This document shows, piece by piece, positions 16,309-23,567 of a DNA stretch of 28,904 bases; the first letter of the stretch is position 1; the number at the start of each line of letters is the position of its first letter. Origin of the DNA: Candidatus Proximibacter danicus (GTDB taxonomy: Bacteria; Pseudomonadota; Gammaproteobacteria; Burkholderiales; Rhodocyclaceae); contig JADJUC010000018.1 of NCBI GenBank assembly GCA_016710885.1, positions 1-28,904 of the forward strand. Reading direction: 5' to 3'. The position numbers and the translations under genes are program-made. The notes under the pieces were generated by a model. The model saw only the letters and a list, made by a program, of their open reading frames with translations, searched no databases and was not told the origin of the DNA.

Positions 16309-16720
16309 CTGACGCAACCCAGCGTGACCACACCTGCAGTTGCCTGAAATCGTAAGCAGGAAGGCTGTCGGCCAAGGCCACCAGCACCCGGACACTTTTG
16401 CCTCCCGTCGCCGGCTCGAAGCGGAGTCGCAGAACAACCAGCCAGCTAAAGGCGGTACCGCTGACCAACAGCCCAAGGGCCTCGTTACCGTCCTCAAGCT
16501 GCCACAACACGCCTCCGTCATCCTGAAGAACCACCACAGGCGTTTCGATCATACGCCAGACACCCACCAGCGACAGGCTCAGGACGATCAACGCCAGAAC
16601 GCTCGCCCACACGCCCAATGCCAACATTCCTATGGCAATCAGCGAAAGTGCGTGCGAAAAAAACAACGCCGCCCAAAGGCGGCGCGAAGGCTTGAAACGA
16701 AGGGTTACCGGGAAGGACAT
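16274..16720 (-). CDS. YgfX/CptA-like small membrane protein
   Basis: A 148-aa inner-membrane protein resembling the YgfX (CptA) family, whose E. coli member is described as the toxin-like partner of SdhE (CptB). It starts MSFPVTLRFKPSRRLW, then two adjacent membrane helices (about 19-37 and 39-56: SHALSLIAIGMLALG, VLALIVLSLSLVGVW), then a beta-rich tail with VVVLQDDGGVLWQLEDG and the C-terminal DFRQLQVWSRWVASVRRA. No sdhE-like gene is adjacent; instead it follows fabF by 16 bases. I chose ATG 16718-16720 because it matches the family start. That ATG lies in the loop of a perfect hairpin (16705-16730). Assignment rests on the overall pattern and is moderately secure. Confidence 0.8.
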   Translation of the reverse strand: MSFPVTLRFKPSRRLWAALFFSHALSLIAIGMLALGVWASVLALIVLSLSLVGVWRMIETPVVVLQDDGGVLWQLEDGNEALGLLVSGTAFSWLVVLRLRFEPATGGKSVRVLVALADSLPAYDFRQLQVWSRWVASVRRAVQDAEGS

Positions 16721-16730
16721 TTCCCGGTAA
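16705..16730 (-). promoter_or_regulatory. Perfect 10-bp hairpin enclosing the ygfX start codon
   Basis: TTACCGGGAA (16705-16714), six-base loop GGACAT, TTCCCGGTAA (16721-16730). In the minus-strand RNA the loop is AUGUCC, so the ygfX AUG opens the loop, while the only Shine-Dalgarno-like bases (GGGAA) are paired in the stem. It lies seven to thirty-two bases after the fabF stop. No T tract follows, so it is not a standard terminator. Confidence 0.6.
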
Positions 16731-16736
16731 CGCCGA

Positions 16737-17975
16737 TCAGATCCGACGAAAGACGACAGTACCGTTGGTACCACCGAAACCGAAGGAATTCGACAATGCC
16801 GCGTCGATTTTCATCTGCCGTGCTTCATTGGCACAGTAGTCGAGATCGCACAGCTCATCCTGATTGAAGAGATTGATCGTCGGCGGCGAAACCTGGTTGT
16901 AGATCGCTAACGCTGAAAATACCGCCTCGATACCTCCGGCAGCACCCAGCAGGTGGCCTGTCATCGATTTCGTCGAGTTGACAACCAGTTTGCTGGCATG
17001 CGCACCGAAGGCGCGCTTGACGGCGATGGTTTCAGCCTTGTCACCCAGCGGAGTCGAGGTACCGTGGGCATTGACGTACTGGACATCCTCAGGATTCAGG
17101 CCGGCATTGCGCAGCGCCGCCAGCATGCAGCGGCTTGCGCCATTACCATCCTCACACGGTGCCGTCATGTGGTTGGCATCGGCACTCATGCCGTAACCGA
17201 CCAGCTCGCCGTAAATCCGCGCGCCACGTGCCTTGGCATGCTCATACTCCTCGAGCACCAGAACACCGGCGCCCTCACCGAGCACAAATCCGTCGCGATC
17301 CTTGTCCCACGGGCGGCTGGCAGTAATCGGATCGTCGTTGCGCGTTGACAACGCACGAGCCGCACAAAAACCACCCAACCCCAGTGGTGAAATAGTAGCT
17401 TCGGCACCGCCGGCAATCATGATGTCGGCGTCGCCATACTCGATCAGGCGGCCGGCATCGCCAATGCTGTGCGTACCGGTAGAGCAGGCTGACACCAAGG
17501 CAACATTCGGGCCCTTGTAGCCATACATGATCGACAAATTGCCGGAGATCATGTTGATGATCGATCCAGGAACAAAGAAGGGCGAAATCTTGCGCACGCC
17601 ACTCTTGATGTACTCGTCCCGAGTCTCCTCGATCAGCGGCAAGCCACCGATACCAGAGCCGATCGCCACACCGATTCTTTCAGCGTTGGCGGGATGAGCT
17701 TCCAGGCCCGCATCCTTGATGGCCTGAATGCCTGCAGCCATGCCGTAATGGATAAAGGTATCCATGCGGCGGGCTTCTTTCGGCGACAAGTAGTCTCCGA
17801 TGTCGAAATCTTTGACCTCACCGGCGATTTGAACCGGGAAAGCGGAGGTATCGAAACGGGTGATGCGTGCAATGCCAGAACGACCGGCAAGAATGTTCTG
17901 CCAGGCTTGTTCGACGGTGTTGCCGACTGGAGAGACGATCCCCAGGCCGGTGATGACAACTCGACGGCGTGCCAA
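16737..17975 (-). CDS. fabF: 3-oxoacyl-[acyl-carrier-protein] synthase II
   Basis: Condensing enzyme (KAS II) that elongates acyl-ACP with malonyl-ACP. The product has the Cys-His-His triad: C164 in SACSTGTHSIG, His in NAHGTSTPLGD and His in SMTGHLLGAAGG, plus the C-terminal SNSFGFGGTNGTVVF. I chose TTG 17973-17975 (MARRRVVITGLG) because GGAG lies five bases upstream and the 412-aa length equals E. coli FabF; an in-frame ATG at 18008 adds 11 residues without family support. It follows acpP after a 114-base spacer containing a hairpin, so it may be transcribed at a lower or separate level. Confidence 0.97.
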   Translation of the reverse strand: MARRRVVITGLGIVSPVGNTVEQAWQNILAGRSGIARITRFDTSAFPVQIAGEVKDFDIGDYLSPKEARRMDTFIHYGMAAGIQAIKDAGLEAHPANAERIGVAIGSGIGGLPLIEETRDEYIKSGVRKISPFFVPGSIINMISGNLSIMYGYKGPNVALVSACSTGTHSIGDAGRLIEYGDADIMIAGGAEATISPLGLGGFCAARALSTRNDDPITASRPWDKDRDGFVLGEGAGVLVLEEYEHAKARGARIYGELVGYGMSADANHMTAPCEDGNGASRCMLAALRNAGLNPEDVQYVNAHGTSTPLGDKAETIAVKRAFGAHASKLVVNSTKSMTGHLLGAAGGIEAVFSALAIYNQVSPPTINLFNQDELCDLDYCANEARQMKIDAALSNSFGFGGTNGTVVFRRI

Positions 17976-18029
17976 ATTGAACTCCGGAAACGTTGAGGAA
18001 AAACGCAAAGGGGTACTGCTTTCGCAACT

Positions 18030-18067
18030 CGGGCCAGCGGAAGAATCAAGAATTCTCAGCCGGCCCG
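18030..18067 (-). other. Hairpin in the acpP-fabF spacer
   Basis: Arms CGGGCCAGC (18030-18038) and GCCGGCCCG (18059-18067) form nine pairs with one G-T. Inside, AGAA and TTCT can pair further. No T tract follows on the minus strand, so it is not a clear intrinsic terminator. A role in 3'-end protection of the abundant acpP mRNA or partial attenuation before fabF is inference. Confidence 0.5.
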
Positions 18068-18089
18068 CGAGGGAAATCCCGAATTGGAC

Positions 18090-18326
18090 TTATTTCTTGT
18101 TGGCGAGGATGAAATCGATCGCCTGCTGAACCGTCGTGATCTTCTCGGCTTGTTCGTCCGGAATCTCGGTCTCGAATTCTTCTTCGAGGGCCATGACCAG
18201 TTCAACGGTATCCAACGAATCAGCGCCGAGATCATCGACGAAGGAGGACTCGTTCTTGATATCCGCTTCGTTGACGCCGAGTTGTTCGGCGACGATTTTC
18301 TTGACGCGTTGTTCGATGTTTTCCAT
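18090..18326 (-). CDS. acpP: Acyl carrier protein
   Basis: Carries growing acyl chains as thioesters on 4'-phosphopantetheine. The 78-aa acidic product contains the modification site GADSLD with S37, to be loaded by AcpS (5266-5643), and the recognition helix DTVELVMALEEEFE. ATG 18324-18326 (MENIEQRV) has AAGGAG eight bases upstream; the upstream ATG at 18377 has no ribosome site and adds non-family residues. A promoter (-35 TTGGTA, -10 TAGAAT) precedes it, in line with the high expression expected for ACP. Confidence 0.98.
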   Translation of the reverse strand: MENIEQRVKKIVAEQLGVNEADIKNESSFVDDLGADSLDTVELVMALEEEFETEIPDEQAEKITTVQQAIDFILANKK

Positions 18327-18367
18327 TAGGGGCTCCTTCCCTGTTACAGGTGTAAAACAAAACCTGA

Positions 18368-18396
18368 ATTCTACCAAAATGACCGGCGCTTACCAA
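18368..18396 (-). promoter_or_regulatory. Promoter of acpP (-35/-10) with overlapping inverted repeat
   Basis: Minus strand: -35 TTGGTA (18391-18396, 4/6), 17-base spacer, -10 TAGAAT (18368-18373, 5/6). Transcription would start near 18361, giving a leader of about 35 bases with AAGGAG. Arms CCGGCG/CGCCGG (18383-18388 and 18409-18414) flank the -35 and could be an operator or a hairpin at the 3' end of the fabG transcript. Confidence 0.65.
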
Positions 18397-18429
18397 ACTT
18401 GGAAAATACGCCGGCCGCACACTGCAATT

Positions 18430-19173
18430 TCAATCCATGTACATGCCGCCATTCACGTGCAGGGTCGTACCTGTCACGTAGGAAGCAGCGGGTGATGCCA
18501 GATAGGCGACGGCGGCGGCAATGTCTGCCGGGCTGCCGAGGCGGCCCAGAGGAATGCTGCCAACCAGGCCTTCTTTTTGCTTTTCATCGAGTGCCTTGGT
18601 CATATCGGTGTCGATGAAACCCGGGGCCACGCAATTCACCGTGATATTGCGGCTTCCCAGTTCTCTTGCCAGCGAACGCGTCATGCCGGAAACACCGGCC
18701 TTCGACGCGCAGTAGTTGGCCTGCCCCGGGTTGCCGGCATGGCCGACGACCGAGGTGATGTTGATAATGCGACCGTTGCGGGCCTTCATCATGCCGCGCA
18801 TGACGGCCTTGGACAGGCGGAAGACGGCCTTCAGGTTGGTATCGATGACCGCATCCCACTCGTCGTCCTTCATACGCATCGCGAGGTTGTCGCGGGTGAT
18901 GCCGGCATTGTTGACCAGAACGGTCACGGCAACACCGAATTCTTTCTCGATTTCACCGATCAGCGCATCCACCTGAGCCTGCTCGCGCACTTCCAGTGCG
19001 GCACCCTTGCCCCTGATACCGGCGTCGGCAAGGTAGGCGCTGATCTTCGCTGCGCCGTCGGCGGTCGTAGCGGTGCCGACTACGATGGCGCCGGCCTTGC
19101 CGAGTTCGAGGGCAATGGCCTGGCCGATACCGCGCGAAGCACCGGTAACGAGGGCGAGTTGTCCATTCAGCAT
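18430..19173 (-). CDS. fabG: 3-oxoacyl-[acyl-carrier-protein] reductase
   Basis: NADPH-dependent short-chain dehydrogenase that reduces 3-oxoacyl-ACP in each elongation round. The 247-aa product has the Rossmann motif VTGASRGIGQ, NNAGITRDNLAMRM, and the catalytic set N113, S141, Y154 and K158 (NYCASKAG), matching the E. coli spacing. The C-terminus YVTGTTLHVNGGMYM is typical. It begins six bases after the fabD stop with a weak GCGGAA ribosome site, suggesting coupled translation. The 103 bases to acpP hold the acpP promoter. Confidence 0.98.
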   Translation of the reverse strand: MLNGQLALVTGASRGIGQAIALELGKAGAIVVGTATTADGAAKISAYLADAGIRGKGAALEVREQAQVDALIGEIEKEFGVAVTVLVNNAGITRDNLAMRMKDDEWDAVIDTNLKAVFRLSKAVMRGMMKARNGRIINITSVVGHAGNPGQANYCASKAGVSGMTRSLARELGSRNITVNCVAPGFIDTDMTKALDEKQKEGLVGSIPLGRLGSPADIAAAVAYLASPAASYVTGTTLHVNGGMYMD

Positions 19174-19179
19174 TTCCGC

Positions 19180-20108
19180 TTACTCCAGATTCAGGTTGGC
19201 TTCGATGGCCGCAGCATCCGCCAGCGCCACGCCGTTGATGTTTTCGGCACCGCAGCGCTTGGTCAGGCCGGCCAGCACCTTGCCCGGGCCGCACTCGGCA
19301 ACGACGGTTACGCCCATTGCGGCCATTTTCTGAACAGTCTCGACCCAACGCACCGGGTTATAGGCTTGACGTACCAGCGCGTCCTTGATTTTTGCCACAT
19401 CGCTCTCAATCGCGACGTCAACGTTGTTGATCACCGGAATCTGAGGTGCGGCAAGCTTAAGTTCGGCCAGACGGGCGGCAAGTTTGTCGGCCGCCGGGCG
19501 GATCAGCGATGAATGGAACGGAGCCGACACCGGCAGCGCCACAGCTCGCTTGGCGCCACGGCCTTGCAGGCCTCCATGGCACGCTCGACGGCGCCCTTGT
19601 GGCCGGCGATAACCGTCTGGCCCTGCGCATTGAAATTGACTGGCTCAACCACTTCACCCTGTACGGATTCGGCACAGGCGGCAAGGATGCCATCATCGTC
19701 GAGACCGAGGATCGCGGCCATGGCGCCGGTACCCACCGGCACGGCTTCCTGCATCGCGGCGGCGCGCAGACGCACCAGCGGTACGGCATCCTTCAGTTCG
19801 AGCACGCCAGCAGCGACCAGTGCCGCATATTCGCCGAGGCTGTGGCCGGCGACAACGGCCGGCCTCCTGCCGCCCTTCTCTTGCCACAAGCGCCAGGCAG
19901 CGATGCCGGCGGTAAGCATGACCGGCTGCGTATTCACGGTCTGCGTCAGCAGTTCGGCCGGACCGTCGGCAACCATCGTCCAGAGATCGTCGCCAAGGGC
20001 GGCCGAAGCCTCGTCAAAAGTGGCGCGAACGATAGCAGCTTCGCCGTAGGCCGCCATCATGCCGACCGATTGCGAGCCCTGCCCCGGAAATACAAACGCA
20101 AACGACAT
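19180..20108 (-). CDS. fabD: Malonyl-CoA:ACP transacylase, with single-base frameshift
   Basis: Loads malonyl groups onto ACP to start and feed fatty-acid synthesis. The first frame (ATG 20108, GGAG upstream) carries VFPGQGSQSVGMM and the nucleophile motif AGHSLGEY (S90). The second frame carries the catalytic His region LPVSAPFHSSLI and the end of the domain (VVAECGPGKVLAGL). They meet where the coding strand reads GCCGTGGCGCC; adding one G (plus-strand run CC at 19556-19557) gives KAVGAKRAVALPV, the family sequence. Corrected length is 309 aa, the same as E. coli FabD. Since fabD is normally essential and single-copy, sequence error is far likelier than a real defect. Confidence 0.95.
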
Positions 20109-20143
20109 TTTCGTCTCCTGATTCAGATTCTTGCTGCGAATGC

Positions 20144-21106
20144 CTAAAACTCAAGCAGTGCAGCGCCCCAGGTAAAGCCGCCGCCGACACCTTCAAGCAT
20201 GATCTTCTGCCCGCGTTTGATGCGGCCGTCGCGCACGGCTGCATCGAGCGCCAGCGGAACCGAGGCGGCAGAGGTGTTGCCATGCTGGTCGACGGTCACA
20301 ATAACGCGATTCATCGGCAAGCCCATCTTCTTGGCAGTGGCTTCGATGATGCGAATATTGGCCTGATGCGGAATCAGCCAATCAATCGACTGTGACTCGA
20401 CACCGACAAGATCACAGCACTCCTTGGCCACGTCGGCAAGAACGCGTACGGCAAACTTGAACACCGCCTGACCATCCATGCGCAGGAACGGATCACCGAT
20501 CACCTTCCCGCCGCAGACATTGCCGGGAACTGAAAGAATTCCATGATGGGAGCCGTCAGCATGCAAGGCCGTAGCAAGAATGCCAGGCTGATCGGCGGCT
20601 TCGAGAATAACCGCGCCGGCGCCATCGCCGAACAGTACGCAGGTGCCGCGGTCGTTCCAGTCCAGAATGCGCGAGAAGACCTCGGCACCAACCACCAGCG
20701 CGCGCTTGTTGGAACCGGAACGGATGAATTTCTCGGCAATGGTCAGCGCGTAAATGAATCCACTGCAAACCGCTTGTACGTCAAAAGCCACAGCCCCCTT
20801 GTTGCCAAGCTTGTTCTGAAGCAGGCAAGCAGTGCTGGGAAAGACAAAGTCGGGAGTTGAGGTCGCGACAATGATGAGATCGATATCGGCGGCCGAAACA
20901 CCGGCCATTTCCATGGCCCGCTCGCTGGCAATGAAAGCCAGATCGCTTGAAGTCTGCCCAGCCTCGGCAAGGTGGCGGGCCTTGATACCGGTACGCGCCA
21001 CGATCCATTCATCGTTGGTATCGACCCCAAGGGAAATCAGGTCATTGTTTAAAACGCGATTGGCAGGAAGATAGCTACCGACACCGGCAACACGGGCAAA
21101 AGCCAC
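20144..21106 (-). CDS. fabH: 3-oxoacyl-[acyl-carrier-protein] synthase III
   Basis: Starts fatty-acid synthesis by condensing acetyl-CoA with malonyl-ACP. The 320-aa product shows the catalytic triad C114 (QAVCSGFIYAL), H247 (LIPHQANIRII) and N277 (QHGNTSAAS), with NDEWIVARTGIK and the C-terminal GVGGGFTWGAALLEF. Start is GTG 21104-21106, directly after the plsX TAA (TAAGTG), with AGGGAGT about eight bases upstream. Length is that of the family (317 aa in E. coli). It lies in the conserved plsX-fabH-fabD-fabG block. Confidence 0.98.
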   Translation of the reverse strand: MAFARVAGVGSYLPANRVLNNDLISLGVDTNDEWIVARTGIKARHLAEAGQTSSDLAFIASERAMEMAGVSAADIDLIIVATSTPDFVFPSTACLLQNKLGNKGAVAFDVQAVCSGFIYALTIAEKFIRSGSNKRALVVGAEVFSRILDWNDRGTCVLFGDGAGAVILEAADQPGILATALHADGSHHGILSVPGNVCGGKVIGDPFLRMDGQAVFKFAVRVLADVAKECCDLVGVESQSIDWLIPHQANIRIIEATAKKMGLPMNRVIVTVDQHGNTSAASVPLALDAAVRDGRIKRGQKIMLEGVGGGFTWGAALLEF

Positions 21107-22120
21107 TTAAATACTCCCTTGGGAAATGGGCTGCTGCGCCAGACGCTCGGCAATACGTTCCAGCGCACCGTTAGCAGCCGTCTCGATCGCAACATTGATG
21201 GCCGTACCAAACGCAAAAGTATCGGCAGAACCATGACTCTTGACCACGATACCCCTCAGCCCAAGCAGGCAGGCACCGTTGTAGCGCCGATGGTCTGCAC
21301 GCTGCTTGAAGGCATTAAGCACCGGCATCGCAGCAAGCGCGGCCAACTTGGTAAAGATGTTTTTCTTGAAGGCTTCGCGCAGGAAAGTGGCCAGCATCTG
21401 GGCCAACCCTTCCGAAATCTTGAGCGCGACGTTGCCGACAAAGCCATCGCACACCACAACATCGGCTTCACCCTTATAGACCCCATCGCCTTCGATGTTA
21501 CCGATGAAGTTCAGTCCGGATTCGCGCAGCAGTTCAGAGGCACGCTTGACTACCTCATTGCCCTTGATTTCTTCCTCACCGATGTTCAGCAAGCCGACGG
21601 TCGGGCGATCCTTGTGCTCGACAGCCGCAACCAGCATGGCCCCCATGATGCCGAACTGGAGCAGATGCTCGGGGCCGGAGTCAACGTTGGCGCCGAGATC
21701 CAGAACATGAACATGCCCGGTGATCGTCGGCAAGGTGGTACAGATTGCTGGACGATCAATGCCAGGAAGTGTTTTTAGAACAAATCGGGAAATGGCCATC
21801 AGCGCGCCAGTATTGCCGGCAGAAACGCAGGCGTTGGCTTCTCCCGACTTGACCAGATTCACCGCAACACGCATCGAGGAGTCTTTTTTGTTGCGCATCG
21901 CCAGCGCCGGCGACTCGTCCATGGCAACCACTTCGGTGGCGTGCTGGATGCGTACGCGCACGCCTTCGTCGCCCTTGAGAAAAGGACGAATACTGTCTTC
22001 CAGGCCGACCAGAATGACGGAAAGCCCGCCGTGCTGTTTCAGCGCGGCGAGCGCCGCCGGCACAGTAACAGAGGGACCGTGATCCCCCCCCATGCAGTCG
22101 ATGGCGATGATGGTAGCCAT
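21107..22120 (-). CDS. plsX: Phosphate acyltransferase PlsX
   Basis: Makes acyl-phosphate from acyl-ACP, feeding PlsY in phosphatidic acid synthesis. The 337-aa product begins MATIIAIDCMGGDHGPSVTV, with SAGNTGALMA, DLGANVDSGPEHLLQFG, LLNIGEEEIKGNE, VVCDGFVGNVALK and a C-terminal GINVAIE-like segment (GTAINVAIETAAN). ATG 22118-22120 is the family start; a further ATG at 22129 adds three residues. No Shine-Dalgarno is visible: upstream sequence is the tail of a strong intrinsic terminator (22127-22172), so plsX expression may depend on read-through from rpmF. Confidence 0.97.
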   Translation of the reverse strand: MATIIAIDCMGGDHGPSVTVPAALAALKQHGGLSVILVGLEDSIRPFLKGDEGVRVRIQHATEVVAMDESPALAMRNKKDSSMRVAVNLVKSGEANACVSAGNTGALMAISRFVLKTLPGIDRPAICTTLPTITGHVHVLDLGANVDSGPEHLLQFGIMGAMLVAAVEHKDRPTVGLLNIGEEEIKGNEVVKRASELLRESGLNFIGNIEGDGVYKGEADVVVCDGFVGNVALKISEGLAQMLATFLREAFKKNIFTKLAALAAMPVLNAFKQRADHRRYNGACLLGLRGIVVKSHGSADTFAFGTAINVAIETAANGALERIAERLAQQPISQGSI

Positions 22121-22126
22121 TGGAGG

Positions 22127-22172
22127 CAAAAGAAAAGGCAGGCAGTCAGACCCGAAAGGTCAACTGCCTGCC
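22127..22172 (-). terminator. Intrinsic terminator between rpmF and plsX
   Basis: Minus strand: GGCAGGCAGT, inner partly paired TGACC/GGGTC, ACTGCCTGCC, then TTTTCTTTT. The outer stem has 10 perfect pairs (22137-22146 with 22163-22172). It starts 13 bases after the rpmF stop and its T tract ends about six bases before the plsX ATG, so it probably limits expression of the fab genes relative to L32. Confidence 0.9.
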
Positions 22173-22185
22173 TGATCAGCAGGGA

Positions 22186-22365
22186 TTACTCGCCCTTGCC
22201 CTTCAGAATTTTCTTGCCACGGTAGAAACCGGACGGGCTGATGTGGTGACGCAGATGCGTCTCACCGGTCGTCGGCTCGACGGCCAGCGGCGGGTTGGTC
22301 AGGAAGTCGTGGGCACGGTGCATGCCACGCTTGGACGGGGATTTCTTGTTCTGTTGAACGGCCAT
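22186..22365 (-). CDS. rpmF: 50S ribosomal protein L32
   Basis: Small basic protein of the large ribosomal subunit. The 59-aa product begins MAVQQNKKSPSKRGMHRAHD, the universal L32 start, and ends SGFYRGKKILKGKGE, with TNPPLAVEPTTGETHLRHHIS between. The zinc cysteines of some L32 proteins are absent, as usual in proteobacteria. ATG 22363-22365 has AGGAG six bases upstream. It follows yceD by 20 bases and precedes the terminator before plsX; yceD-rpmF-plsX is a widely conserved order. Confidence 0.97.
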   Translation of the reverse strand: MAVQQNKKSPSKRGMHRAHDFLTNPPLAVEPTTGETHLRHHISPSGFYRGKKILKGKGE

Positions 22366-22385
22366 AAAATACTCCTAAAAACGTG

Positions 22386-22880
22386 TCAGGATGCCTTTCC
22401 CTTGAGCGCAGCAAGCGCAGCGAAGGGTGACACCTTGGTTCCGCGCGTATTGCCGTCAGGCAACGCACAATCTTCATGTCGCGGCGCTCCCGGCAGGGCA
22501 AGAATAATCTCGTCCTCGATCAACGCTGCGACGTCCAGTTCCTTTTGCGCCACCAGGTAATCCCGGCTGTCATCCTCCAGCGCGTCTTGAGACAGATCGG
22601 CCTCATCGGCAATCAGTTCAATGGTGCTGGCGATCGACAACGGGTAGTCGAGCCGGCCCAGGCAGCGCTGGCAGACGACAGGGATTTCCCCAGCGACTTC
22701 AAGCACCAACTGTGGGTTGCCCTGACGGCTTGTTCGACCGTTCAGGCGAAAAACGACAACCCCGGCAATTTCCGCCAGTTCGTCGTGCAACCGCTCCAGC
22801 CCGGAAACCGGCAATTCGCCTTGCAACGAACGACCTTCCCGCGCAAACGACAGACTGTCAATCACAATCTGTTGCGACAT
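22386..22880 (-). CDS. yceD: YceD/DUF177 family protein (23S rRNA accumulation)
   Basis: Conserved bacterial protein linked to accumulation of 23S rRNA. The 164-aa product has the family core GRTSRQGNPQLVLEVAGEIP, a CQRCL motif with paired cysteines at about 74 and 77, an acidic middle (EADLSQDALEDD), DVAALIEDEIILALP and the C-terminal KVSPFAALAALKGK. It is first in the yceD-rpmF-plsX-fab run. A strong promoter sits only 10 bases upstream of its ATG and no ribosome site is visible, so a leaderless or nearly leaderless transcript is predicted. It is divergent from maf (102-base spacer). Confidence 0.95.
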   Translation of the reverse strand: MSQQIVIDSLSFAREGRSLQGELPVSGLERLHDELAEIAGVVVFRLNGRTSRQGNPQLVLEVAGEIPVVCQRCLGRLDYPLSIASTIELIADEADLSQDALEDDSRDYLVAQKELDVAALIEDEIILALPGAPRHEDCALPDGNTRGTKVSPFAALAALKGKAS

Positions 22881-22889
22881 AAGGCGCGC

Positions 22890-22918
22890 ATGATATTATT
22901 TTCGGCTTTCCAAGTCAA
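22890..22918 (-). promoter_or_regulatory. Promoter of the yceD-rpmF operon
   Basis: Minus strand: -35 TTGACT (22913-22918, 5/6), exact 17-base spacer, -10 TATCAT (22890-22895). The expected transcription start, near 22883, lies about three bases before the yceD ATG at 22880. This is the best sigma-70 match in the window. Confidence 0.75.
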
Positions 22919-22982
22919 AGTCTGTTGCAGCGTTTTTTCTGGCAGAGCACGGACTTGGCCACCACAGCTTCTCCGTTTCCTC

Positions 22983-23567
22983 ATGTCCAGCCCAACTCTC
23001 GTCCTCGCTTCCACCTCGCCATTTCGCCGTGAACTGCTCGGTCGTCTTGGTATTTCTTTTGTCACGGCAGCCCCAGATACCGACGAAACCCCGCTTCCGG
23101 GAGAGGCCCCAGAAACAACCGCTCTCAGGCTTTCCGAAGAAAAAGCCAAAGCGGTCGCGAAGGATTTCCCGCAGAGTTTGATCATCGGCAGCGATCAGGT
23201 TGCGGTACTCGACGGCAAAATCTATGGCAAACCCGGCACACACGAACGCGCAGTTGAACAACTGCGCGCCATGCGCGGGCGATCCGTCAACTTCTTTACC
23301 GGCCTCTGCCTCTACAACGCCGCCACAAATACAGCGCGCACCGTCGGAATACCGACACTGGTGACATTCCGAGACCTCAGCGACGAGGAAATCGAGAACT
23401 ACCTTCGCCGCGAACAGCCCTATAACTGCGCAGGTGCCGCAAAGTCAGAAGGCCTTGGCATCGCCATCATTGCCCGTATGCAAGGTGACGACCCTAACGC
23501 CCTCGTCGGTCTTCCACTCATTGCGCTCTGCACGCTCCTCCGCGAAGAAGGCGTAGCCGTTCTGTGA
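22983..23567 (+). CDS. Maf-family nucleotide pyrophosphatase (YceF type, 7-methyl-GTP)
   Basis: House-cleaning pyrophosphatase that hydrolyses non-canonical nucleoside triphosphates; the YceF subgroup acts on 7-methyl-GTP. The 194-aa product has the N-terminal signature LASTSPFRRELLGRLG, DETPLPGEAP, the catalytic Asp region IIGSDQVAVLDGKIYGKPG, and NCAGAAKSEGLG near the C-terminus. The SDQVA and PLPGE motifs favour YceF over YhdE-type Maf. I chose ATG 22983; longer upstream reading runs through yceD antisense. No ribosome site is obvious. The stop overlaps the next gene by four bases (GTGA), so the two are likely co-translated. Confidence 0.95.
   Translation: MSSPTLVLASTSPFRRELLGRLGISFVTAAPDTDETPLPGEAPETTALRLSEEKAKAVAKDFPQSLIIGSDQVAVLDGKIYGKPGTHERAVEQLRAMRGRSVNFFTGLCLYNAATNTARTVGIPTLVTFRDLSDEEIENYLRREQPYNCAGAAKSEGLGIAIIARMQGDDPNALVGLPLIALCTLLREEGVAVL

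Noticed and set aside
19180..20108. fabD as two separate genes
   Set aside because: The halves form exactly one 309-aa FabD after adding one base; neither alone holds both the Ser and His of the active site.
22476..22982. In-frame upstream extension of maf by 169 codons
   Set aside because: It runs antisense through yceD; the Maf family starts at ATG 22983.
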